Assembly (NCBI RefSeq): GCF_029433095.1
Contig: NZ_JARNTX010000011.1
Span: 44,521 to 108,520 of the forward strand
Reading direction: 5' to 3'
Source: Hymenobacter sp. YC55
GTDB lineage: Bacteria; Bacteroidota; Bacteroidia; Cytophagales; Hymenobacteraceae
DNA: 64,000 bases
Both the position numbers and the translations under genes were made by a program. Shown piece by piece: positions 19,401 through 26,945 of the stretch (position 1 is its first letter; each line of letters begins with the position of its first letter). The notes under the pieces are model-generated. The model made no database searches and was not told where the DNA came from. It was given only the letters and a program-made list of their open reading frames with translations.

Positions 19401-21404
19401 TTTATCGGCTAATTCCCTGACCAAAGCTTCGGTATCAATGGGGCCTGCAGCCAGGGAGTACGGATAAACCGGGGCTTTTTCTGTGGTTACTTCCAGGTTT
19501 AAATCGCTGCGTAACAGGTATAATTTGCGTTTTAACGTTTTTTTCCGTCCCGACCAGTCGGTGAACTCCATGGGCCATTCTAACAGCCGTTTGTCGGGTG
19601 TGACGGCCCAAAAAGCTACAGCCGGTGGCAGATCGGATGTGGGCGGTTCGGGACACTCCGGGTTTAGGCTACTCTGCTTGAGAATTTTGTCATCAACCTC
19701 CGCCTGAACCAGCACGTGGTGGTCGAGGACATTCTTTAGGTCTGCCTTAGTTGGAATTTTGTTTTGTTCCGTGGCTTGAATGCGCACGCACAGGTCACCA
19801 AGTAGTTTTTGAACGGGCAGAATTTGGCGCGCATTCAAGTCGGCAAACCGCACGTGTTGAAACGGCGTGGCGTACTTAAAATTGAGCGTGGAATACTCAC
19901 TCGCATCGTGCTTGGCATAAGAAGCAAAATCCTTTTCCGGCTCCAACGGTAGCAGAAATTCGCGGTAAATCAGCGGAGCATGGCCTCGGGTTGTTTCACG
20001 CCGGGTGGTGCGCACATGCAGCATTTTTAAGCCAAATGTGGCATCCACCACCACATTGGAGACTTCCACCTCTTGATCGCGGCCAAACGAAATCGCTTGT
20101 TTCCATTGGTACAGCGAAATGCCGTTTTTTTCGAAGTATTTATTGCGGAAGGCAATCTGCGTACATACTCCCATGGGAGTAAACGTCAGCGATGGCGCAG
20201 TGGCGGGCAGATTGTAGAGGCTGGATAGGCGTACCAAGTCCAACCGATCTTTTTCCGTAGGAAGTAGCTTGGGACGGATTTTAGCCGGGGCAGTAGGATC
20301 GGCCTCTACTTGGCCAGTCCTAAACTGTTCCGCGCCAGACGGCCCTAAAATCATCAACTGAAGATGATTCTCAGCCTGATTCACCATCTCGTACGTTCCC
20401 TGAGGCGCCTCCCCCACCGAGTCGATTGATTTATCCCGAGAGGGAGACTTTTTTTTGTTGGCGGCGTTTCGTTCGGCCCCTTTCTTTTTTGTAAGCGTTA
20501 ACGTTGCCATCCACAATTCTACCCCCTCGGATTGGGCTTCTAATCCGGTATTGGGATCCTCGGCGGGCGAGGTTAGATGTCCAACGCAAGAAGTAAAAAT
20601 CCAACTGTAATCGTATTCCCACGAAGGTAGTCGGGGGCTTAGAATAAGGCGGTAGGGGATCTCTAACGCCGTAAAGGGGGCTTGATCCCGTACCTCAATG
20701 GTTTCAGAACGCCGGTTGCTACGTAGCCCTTCCGGGTAGTTTCTCTGATTCGGGTAATGTTTCCGGTGGTACTTTTTCCCGCTGTAACTCAGCGGGTAAA
20801 TATCGGGGGCGATGTAATCTTCGCTACCATTCTCAGGGATGTCCTGGGCCGGGTCTAAATCGTAAACAAAAGGTCGAATGTTATTGTCAGGCTTGGAAAT
20901 CAGCGAAAAGTGCTTGGCATTCCAAGCCATAAAATCACTGGCCTTTATGGGCAACGCCCGCCCAGGAAGGGACGTGAAGTCAATTGCAAAGCATAAGTAG
21001 CTGTACCCGGCAATGCGACTTTGCTTTAGCTGGTCGAGCATATCGCATTTTCCCTGTAGCTCGATGGCATCAGCATACTCTTCGGCCACGTGTTGCTGGG
21101 GAAGACGAATAACCATGTAAGCCCGGTAATGGGCATTCTTGCCCTTAAACGGCAACAACAGGCCAGCTACCTCGTCCCGCTCTACGTTGAGGAAATAGAA
21201 TTCCAACTCCAGCATGTTGCGGTAATGCATGAGTCGGTATGCCGCATCAATAAAAAACTCCCCGGTTTCTCCCGGTTGCAGCGGAGTACTATCCCCATCA
21301 ACCAACTCCCCCAGCGTCTGGACCGCCGGCAGGAAGGCAATTGAGGTTAGCGACAGCTGTTTTAAAAAATCACGGCGGCCAATTTTACTGGTCGAACGTT
21401 CCAT
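16470..21404 (-). CDS. Giant Tat-exported protein with long helical core and beta-rich C-terminus (1644 aa)
   Basis: A 1644-residue protein. The N-terminus carries a twin-arginine signal (GRRDFLKQLSL, then hydrophobic TSIAFLPAVQTLG), so it is likely exported folded. Residues about 35-620 are mixed alpha/beta. From about 640 to 1160 the sequence is rich in A, E, K, L, Q and R, consistent with long helices or coiled coils. From about 1170 to 1560 alternating glycine and hydrophobic residues (FGGMGHFNIE, GLSFGGLFRINLGIAVGQAY, IRYQYQ) suggest many beta strands, perhaps a barrel or a lipid-binding groove. A proline/alanine linker and a short coiled coil (ERRRLEKLESQREQA) follow. Not recognised. 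It starts 2 bp after the stop of the 557-residue gene. A structural or translocating role in the operon is inference. Confidence 0.65.
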   Translation of the reverse strand: MERSTSKIGRRDFLKQLSLTSIAFLPAVQTLGELVDGDSTPLQPGETGEFFIDAAYRLMHYRNMLELEFYFLNVERDEVAGLLLPFKGKNAHYRAYMVIRLPQQHVAEEYADAIELQGKCDMLDQLKQSRIAGYSYLCFAIDFTSLPGRALPIKASDFMAWNAKHFSLISKPDNNIRPFVYDLDPAQDIPENGSEDYIAPDIYPLSYSGKKYHRKHYPNQRNYPEGLRSNRRSETIEVRDQAPFTALEIPYRLILSPRLPSWEYDYSWIFTSCVGHLTSPAEDPNTGLEAQSEGVELWMATLTLTKKKGAERNAANKKKSPSRDKSIDSVGEAPQGTYEMVNQAENHLQLMILGPSGAEQFRTGQVEADPTAPAKIRPKLLPTEKDRLDLVRLSSLYNLPATAPSLTFTPMGVCTQIAFRNKYFEKNGISLYQWKQAISFGRDQEVEVSNVVVDATFGLKMLHVRTTRRETTRGHAPLIYREFLLPLEPEKDFASYAKHDASEYSTLNFKYATPFQHVRFADLNARQILPVQKLLGDLCVRIQATEQNKIPTKADLKNVLDHHVLVQAEVDDKILKQSSLNPECPEPPTSDLPPAVAFWAVTPDKRLLEWPMEFTDWSGRKKTLKRKLYLLRSDLNLEVTTEKAPVYPYSLAAGPIDTEALVRELADKRGFDLTINKLKDTIAAKAGPAAGDTWTAIRLKAEEFSLQTVDAARVSLQRQLNRLEEQLVAISTAGQRDVEDLVMEEWNLFKRRVLTPAATLEGELQLVLAQAKRLGTLAQVIQHDLERDIVKLQQDIERRTDPKLIIRDTKVVLKRRIDALLALKGVDAILTNVIDFKEELIRRRDAIQQQGETLIGFAYEKANLIKRLPKVIGEQVKRDLNLELDNVNAYQHYIQEVEGDLRSRIPAVKAEICYAVHQAEDELETLKRALDAKFGSRASQAWQQAFEEFSRDFAHAATGHIATMRTDFLVFRSNLLFAEKTIGEVQYKVFDFFNSYPCFPQLHTAQVYAEAVNDLARREIPLKIKYAADYVANQVDNVSLEVKNNAARVFAEVHGEAQEFLKGAMREAGKDLGGLVNPELAAQYLTLLKDGSAKAKETLEDLRATGDELAAELQVARGQILATANKDLNKLLQEQYAKSGMAQHLREFDRMRNGMLTLAEQAKRELKAAEQDVKVQAAAFFQGLEAKILGSIRLRDLLGPNFNLPKLTRLPDKVTYEFLTQDFKPLDVKVFRFIPKPTTSLSAYLAITTKSPQDLQSNTRLSNFTLGIFGDRLLVEFQYIELKSTRKGKNQTNVALGKIGFGKELEFLATLAQGFKLPGTGLKIEPSLSDISITYALPIPGMSGGAFTFDNLKFNIGVSIPIPTGLETTNQPLGIKLGINSATDPFAIGVLIFGGMGHFNIETTPRYIRRIDAGLSFGGLFRINLGIAVGQAYLQAGIRYQYQRLETGEANMELHAIITCGANVTVFGFIDVSVVFVMALKYRKDSGGSALYGVASVSYSVRIGFFRKSFTLTFSKRIAGADAPARPMTAPARTAPRVARQEALRGMDAPQTPVYTLPPAERRRLEKLESQREQAAKSIEEQQAQLDRIERELYQVRESGATSNSERERGDARTRQQDALDDRAAAAANMQGLYDAYCFEPIYC

Positions 21405-21406
21405 AC

Positions 21407-23080
21407 TTAGCGGGGGTAATCAGTAATCGTAATAGCGCCTGTGGATTCATTGTATTCAATCAGGTGTTGTGCAGGAGTAACATCTTTTGTGTTTCCATAA
21501 CCCTCGAAAAAGTAGCTCTTGGGTAAACCAGGTAACTGAAAAGGCTGTGAGCTCATCCATTTGTATCGACCTGACTGTTGCATAGTGCCAGGTTGGGGTA
21601 TATAACCTACCTGTACCTTCCAAATACCATTTGAATCGCGAAAGACTAACAGTCCTTTAAAAAGGGCCATATAAGGTCTTTCCGCGCTATGAACTTCCTG
21701 AAATTCCCAGGTTCTTAATGCTTCGGAACGGGCTTCGGTCCGGATATAAGCGAAGGCCTTCATGGACACGTTCGAGCCCATATTCCAGGCTATTAGTACT
21801 TTTTTTTGATTGGTTGACCTTGATATTCTGACGCGGTCAAATGCAGCAACTGGCAAGCGGGCTATCAGGTGGTTTGGTTTATTGAATTGCCTTACCACCG
21901 CAGAATTGGAGCTATCTCCCCGACATAACATCCACGTCTCATTCAACGGTTTAATATCTAGTGCAGGGTCCTCACCAACCAGGTTTTCGCCGTCGGCTTG
22001 CGACCACCCCCGGGGCGAATGGACTAAAAAGGAGCTGGTTCCTGGCAACCAGCGAATCATATCAAAGGGACCGCGGTCAGCTGCAGGGTAAAGTAGCTTG
22101 GTGGCAAGCTTGGGATTTACTTTGTAAATCGATCCATCCTCAGCAATCGCGACATAGTAAGGTGGCTCTGACGCATCTGTTACTTTGGCGGGAAGTATTT
22201 CTTTATAAGCAATTGGTAGGGGTTGAGGAATGGTATCCGTGCGAAAAAATCGCCAAGTTGATTCACCGCGGCGTTTTAACTTAAGCAAGGTAGGCGTAAG
22301 AAAAGCAGCCTCTTGATTGGGTGAGTAGTCGAGAGTTGACTCGGTTTTGTAGTTATACACCCATACATCCTGATTGATCTCTTGGGTGGTAGAATCATTT
22401 CCCACTCGAACTAGCGAGATGCCCGCCTCATTTACTGGCCCCAGGTGTAAGGCTACCTTTTTGCCGGGCGCCTCGGGAAGACTGGGAGTAACGCCGCGGA
22501 TTCTAAGATCATGGTTAGCGTAGTAAGCAACCCCTTTACTTTGGCAAGGGAATAACCCGTAGGCATCCCACATCAGCTGCTCATACCCACCTAGGATGTG
22601 AACGCGGGAGGTCTGGACTTGCAAAGCGCCGCCGCTAAGCCGTCCGTTCCAGATCGCAAAATTGGAGGTGTTGTTCGCTGGCTCGGCATCAGCGATGGTT
22701 AAAACACTGAATAGCTCCTCATTACCTTGTTCAGAGAAGCGAAAATCATATACATCCTTGAATGTATAACTGCTGTCGAGCGCCGGCTTTGGCAGTCCAG
22801 TCAAACTGTTCAGACTATAGATACGCCATTCCTTGGCTTTTTGGGGCCTAGCGACAAAGCGCAGGGTATGGTCCTTCTTTTGGTGGATGCTAGTCCATCT
22901 GATTTCTAATCTACTTTGCTTCCACGATGTGATTAAATGTCTTACAAAGCGCTCGCTACTATCCCTCCTAGGCGCTAGCGTACGTGCTGCTCTCTGGGTA
23001 TTCATATGAGCTAGGACTGGCTGTTGCCCTAGCACAATCAATAAGCTAACAATGCCCAATAGCTTTCCTACTATTTGCAT
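21407..23080 (-). CDS. Secreted protein, first gene of the giant-protein operon
   Basis: A 557-residue protein with a Sec signal peptide (LLGIVSLLIVLGQQPVLAH, cleavage near 24). The mature part is beta-rich with repeated short strands and turn motifs (YYVAIAEDGSIYKVNPKL, SFLVHSPRGWSQADGEN, LLVFRDSNGIWKVQVGYIP), which suggests a beta-propeller like TolB or WD-type folds (inference). There is no enzyme motif I recognise. It opens a run of four genes with gaps of 2, 18 and 4 bp, followed 89 bp later by a lipoprotein hydrolase. A TAATTTTG box lies about 60 bp upstream. It could be the recognition or scaffolding subunit of the system. Confidence 0.6.
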   Translation of the reverse strand: MQIVGKLLGIVSLLIVLGQQPVLAHMNTQRAARTLAPRRDSSERFVRHLITSWKQSRLEIRWTSIHQKKDHTLRFVARPQKAKEWRIYSLNSLTGLPKPALDSSYTFKDVYDFRFSEQGNEELFSVLTIADAEPANNTSNFAIWNGRLSGGALQVQTSRVHILGGYEQLMWDAYGLFPCQSKGVAYYANHDLRIRGVTPSLPEAPGKKVALHLGPVNEAGISLVRVGNDSTTQEINQDVWVYNYKTESTLDYSPNQEAAFLTPTLLKLKRRGESTWRFFRTDTIPQPLPIAYKEILPAKVTDASEPPYYVAIAEDGSIYKVNPKLATKLLYPAADRGPFDMIRWLPGTSSFLVHSPRGWSQADGENLVGEDPALDIKPLNETWMLCRGDSSNSAVVRQFNKPNHLIARLPVAAFDRVRISRSTNQKKVLIAWNMGSNVSMKAFAYIRTEARSEALRTWEFQEVHSAERPYMALFKGLLVFRDSNGIWKVQVGYIPQPGTMQQSGRYKWMSSQPFQLPGLPKSYFFEGYGNTKDVTPAQHLIEYNESTGAITITDYPR

Positions 23081-23141
23081 ACAAGTAAGGGGCTACTATG
23101 TTTTATGACTATTTACATATTATAATTATATATATATCAGA

Positions 23142-23149
23142 CAAAATTA
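23142..23149 (-). promoter_or_regulatory. Candidate Bacteroidota -7 box for the giant-protein operon
   Basis: On the minus strand the sequence is TAATTTTG, matching the TAnnTTTG consensus of the Bacteroidota housekeeping sigma factor. It lies about 62 bp before the ATG at 23080, inside a very AT-rich stretch. No clear -33 TTG was seen at the expected spacing, so this is tentative. The rest of 23081-23369 holds no gene I can support. Confidence 0.35.
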
Positions 23150-23369
23150 TTTTTAGTTATTGATTTAGAGGTAATTAGCATGATTAATCACTGGTATTTT
23201 CGGCATTAGTGCATCTAGTTGTCCCTGTTGATTCAGTAGGCAAAATCATTAGAGGACAGCACCAAGGTGATGGAATGGGGTCCGCAGTTTAAATGGCAGC
23301 GTTGAGCGCTTCAGTCGCTGTTGGAAATTGTGGTTTTGTGCATTATATGGATGTGGTTTACCATTCAAC

Positions 23370-23726
23370 TCATGGGTTCCAAATACACTGCACTTCAAAT
23401 GTCAGGAGGTGCGTGACTTGATTGTCCTTGAAGTTGTTATCTGACACCACCAACACCGAACGATGCTTGTTCGAGAGCTTAGGTCCCCATGCTAGACCCT
23501 CAACGTTATCGAGATTGGAGAGGTCCTTCACTAGCTCTTTTCTCATCGCGGCATGATTCGTGGATAACTGTAAGTCAACAGGCTTTAGCGCCCGTGCGCG
23601 TTTGGAGGAATCAGCAATCATAAAGCAACAGGGCCATGGTATGGAAGGGCCTATGCCGAAACATAAGTCTTGATGCTCTTTGCTCGGTACGTATAAGGAT
23701 CTACGCTCCATTTTATACTTGGTCAT
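23370..23726 (-). pseudogene. C-terminal fragment of a phytase-like/esterase-like domain protein
   Basis: The last 60 residues, ELVKDLSNLDNVEGLAWGPK, then SVLVVSDNNF and LLTFEV, match the C-terminal signature (NIEGLAxGP ... LVSDNNF) of the phytase-like, esterase-like beta-propeller family. The upstream 55 residues do not form the expected propeller blades, and full members are several times longer. I read it as a truncated remnant, although the short reading itself has no stop. Confidence 0.55.
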
Positions 23727-23744
23727 GATAAGACTTAAACCCTC

Positions 23745-24557
23745 TCAGCGGGGTCTAGGCACACGAGCAAGCATACTTGCCCAGCAATACCTTGCGTGAA
23801 CAGATGGGGCGTCGCTTACCTGGCCACCCAGCGAACGTATATCGGCGGCAACAGCATCTTGGAATGCTTCCCAAACCTGATCTCCTCCTTCGAATATCCC
23901 ACTTGCTGTTGGCCAGTCTACTGCTGATGAGGTCACCCGATCAGCGCCGCGCGTGTAAATTTCCCATAACCCATCAGACCGTTGGCGAATGCCAAATTCT
24001 CGAGTTCCACTAACCGGATGATTGCCGACCGTAACGAAGCGCCATGCCGTTGACCTAGAATGAGCGAGCATGACTGGTGCTAATCGCTCCACTTTTGGTC
24101 CAGGAACTAATTGGAACTGTATACGAAACAAGAGAAGTGTGCCTACTACCCCATTGGTCCACCCAGGAGCATCTGAGGGATCAAGAGGCTGGAACTTAGC
24201 TAAATTAGACTTAAAATAAGTAGAGAAACGAGAGCGAATACGGCTAAGGAGTTCCTCCGGTTTAAGCTTCTTCCTATTTACTTCCGGCATTTTGCTTATT
24301 GTCACTCCCCAATAATCGAGATTAACTTGGCTAGGCACAACACCAGTTGCATTTAATAAAGAAGTCGCATCATAGATCGAAAGCACAGGCATCCCTCGCG
24401 ATCCGGCACTTGTCGCTATGCTATTAGCCGGCTTAAATGCGACTAGCGCGTCCCAATCAGCCCCCGGGATAGTAGGGTTACACGTTTGTGAGTGACCCTT
24501 CAGAACAAATATTAGCTGCAAGAATTGGATGATTACGAGTACGCGCGACTTGTTCAT
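23745..24557 (-). CDS. Secreted protein with YTRGADR motif, function unknown
   Basis: A 270-residue protein with a signal peptide (VLVIIQFLQLIFVLKGHSQ, about 5-23). The C-terminal half has a distinctive block: GTREFGIRQRSDGLWEIYTR directly followed by GADR, then GGDQVWEAFQDAVAADIRSLGG. I recall this block from uncharacterised secreted bacterial proteins but not its function. Four cysteines occur in the mature chain, near both ends, and could form disulfides. It lies 18 bp upstream of the phytase-like fragment and on the same strand as the giant-protein operon, so it may be part of the same exported set (inference). Confidence 0.55.
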   Translation of the reverse strand: MNKSRVLVIIQFLQLIFVLKGHSQTCNPTIPGADWDALVAFKPANSIATSAGSRGMPVLSIYDATSLLNATGVVPSQVNLDYWGVTISKMPEVNRKKLKPEELLSRIRSRFSTYFKSNLAKFQPLDPSDAPGWTNGVVGTLLLFRIQFQLVPGPKVERLAPVMLAHSRSTAWRFVTVGNHPVSGTREFGIRQRSDGLWEIYTRGADRVTSSAVDWPTASGIFEGGDQVWEAFQDAVAADIRSLGGQVSDAPSVHARYCWASMLARVPRPR

Positions 24558-24632
24558 ATATTGTGAAAAGCTCTAGTTATTTACTGAGAGTTCTATCGCT
24601 TCACTACCTTCTTAATCTAAGACACAAACTAA

Positions 24633-25505
24633 CTAAAGTACTAACCGATAAGGGCGGAATTTTGGATGTTTGGTAAAGGTTATCCAAGTCTCTCGATACA
24701 GGGACTCGATATACAACGCTAGCCCCTGGTAGACGGTCAGCGGGCCTATTGCCCCGGCCGTTTCTTCCACCACGCTTTGGTAGCCCATCGAGTCCGCATT
24801 GTAGACGGTACTACCGGAGTCCAGCGTGCGCTTTTTAAGGGAGCTGTAATTTGTAGTTCGGGCCAGGCGCCCACCGACAGAAGCTATGGACGTGATGAAT
24901 TTATTGAATAGGTTCTATTCGAAATGATAGAAACCGTTCAAGCTCCTTATCAACTCGCCCGATACGGGGGCTTGCTTCGTTACGATGTTCCGGTGAGGTT
25001 GAGCCGAATCAAAAATGTTATAACTGTTGATTTGTACCCGCGCACGCAAGCTTAGCCAACGAGACCGCCTGCTTGAGATTTGTTCAGATTCATTCTCAAT
25101 GTACCGCCAGTTCTTTTTTTTCTAGGGAGTAAACCAGAAAGAAGGAGTATACCCCAGGGTTAGCCCTATCTCGGACGGCACGTTTGTTTTCTTAAAAACG
25201 GTTGCAATTCCGTTAGTAGCAGCAGCGTCTAACTTGATAAACCCATAGCTTTTTATCTCTTTATAAGGGTTCTTTGGGGCCGCAAAGTGAGGAGAATCGT
25301 ATTTGAATGAGATTTGACTTTGCACCGCATCATCGGCAACATAGGAAAAGGGAGCCGGATCGATATCGGACCTATTGATGACTGCTAGTATCCCGTAGCG
25401 ATAATACGGCGCCTCGGTAATTTTCTCTTTTTCGGCTTGCTTTACATCTTGACCCCAAGCAGCCGTGCAAATAAATATGAGAGGTAAGGCTAAGGGTTTT
25501 TTCAT
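24633..25505 (-). pseudogene. Secreted protein gene with two in-frame amber codons
   Basis: The first 127 codons give a signal peptide (ALPLIFICTAAWGQ) and a beta-rich start ending LGLTLGYTPSFWFTP-like before a TAG at 25122. The same frame then continues with sensible protein (NWRYIENESEQISSRRSRWL, SGELIRSLNGFYHFE) to a second TAG at 24915, and on through RLARTTNYSSLKKRTLDSG, GAIGPLTVYQGLALYIES and YRETWITFTKHPKFRPYRLV to a final TAG at 24633. The whole frame is 291 codons with no frameshift. I call it a gene recently broken by nonsense mutations. The family is unknown, possibly an outer-membrane or surface protein. Confidence 0.6.
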
Positions 25506-25785
25506 TCAGACAGGTAGACAAACGTAAAGTAGATGGTGTAAATCTATCGGCCTGCAGGTATACTCTCATCAGTGCTATCACTGAGTTTTGGTGGTGTTTT
25601 AAATAGAGTAATGCTTTATGAAGTTCTCATTACAACCGGGCGAAAATTACGGTAAGGTTCTTCTTACCTCACCGAGCAGCTCTTACGTGAGTCATTGATT
25701 CGTAAGACGCTACTAAAAGACACATAGCCAAATAGCCAATGCAACTTCCTACATGGAAACTGATTGCTACACATAACGAGCATTA

Positions 25786-26884
25786 TGAGGTGGTCTAGGG
25801 ATGACGGACAAAAGAAGGACGTATCTTTCTTCTGTTATGGCAGCAAAATCCAGTGGGGCGTCGCCCGACAAACGGCGTAAAAAGGACAAGGTCTTCAAGG
25901 CCGAGGCGCTGCGTCTGGTCAGCGAAAGCCGCAGCACGCAAGCGGCGGCTCAGCAGCTGGGCATCCGCCCCAAGCTGCTCTACCGCTGGCAGCAGGCCCA
26001 GATCGTGGCCGAGGTGGGTAGTAAGGAAGTGGCTCGCGACCCGGAGGTGCGCGCCCTACGCGCAGCCAATAAACGGTTGGCGCAGTAGCTCGACATGTTA
26101 AAAAACGCCTTGTTCATCTTCCACCGCAAAACCCCATGAGCGTGTACTACTACATTGCCCAGCGGCGGAAGCAGGCTTCCATACGGCAGCTCTGCCGCGT
26201 CCTGCAAGTCGTGCCGAGTGTATACTACGCTTGGCAGCAACGTCACCAAGTACCTGCCCTCTGACTTGCCTAGCAAGGGGCCGTGCTAGCGGTCTTTCAG
26301 CGCCACGGCCGGCGCTACGGCACCCGATGGCTCCCACCGCCCCTACCCAAGTTTGAGTGGGCGACATCACCTGTTTGCCAAAGCAGGGCGGTGGCTGGCT
26401 ATATCTAGCTACGTGGCTGGAACACTATTCGCTTAAAGTGGTGGGCCGGGAACTGCGCGAGACCATGCCCGAAGCCCTCGTGAGCGAGGCGCTGCGCCGA
26501 GCACTGGCCGTGCGTCAGCCGGCGGCTGGACTTGTTGTGCATTCCGACCTAAGTGACGCCGGGGCGTCAGCGTGAGCAGCCAGTATGCCGCTACCCGCTT
26601 TCAGAACTTACTAGCCCGCCACGGCGCCTTACCAAGCATGAGCCGACGGGGCAATTGCTATGACAACGCCCACGCGGAATCCTGTTGGAGCCCGCTGAAA
26701 ACCGAGCTGCTCGATGGCGGAAGCCTTCCAAGTTTGGCCGAAGCCAAACTCGAAATCAGCCACTATATCGCCTATTACAATGCCAAACGTCGCCATTCTG
26801 CCCTCGGCTATCTAGCCCCCAACCATTTCGAATCTCAACTCCAAACCACGTCACGATTGTGTTCGGCTTAGCTAGACCACCTCA
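25786..26884 (+). mobile_element. Decayed IS3-family insertion sequence with both ends
   Basis: Perfect 13-bp terminal inverted repeats: TGAGGTGGTCTAG at 25786-25798 and CTAGACCACCTCA at 26872-26884. The orfA frame (from 25801) has DKRRKKDKVFKAEALRLVSE and AANKRLAQ, then a TAG where the frame should run on. orfB starts at 26137 (MSVYYYIAQRRKQASIRQLC), is broken by stops after about 45 codons and by frameshifts near 26355 and 26570. The DDE pieces survive (GDITCLP, VVHSD, NCYDNAHAES). The element is 1099 bp and cannot make its own transposase. No target duplication is evident (CATTA and AGTAG flank it). It is homologous to the copy ending at 3063 but inverted relative to it. Confidence 0.85.
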
Positions 26885-26945
26885 AGTAGCATGCTGTTTA
26901 CCCGACTCGCTGCTGGAAGTGATCAGCGAGTTTGCTTATTCTCCG

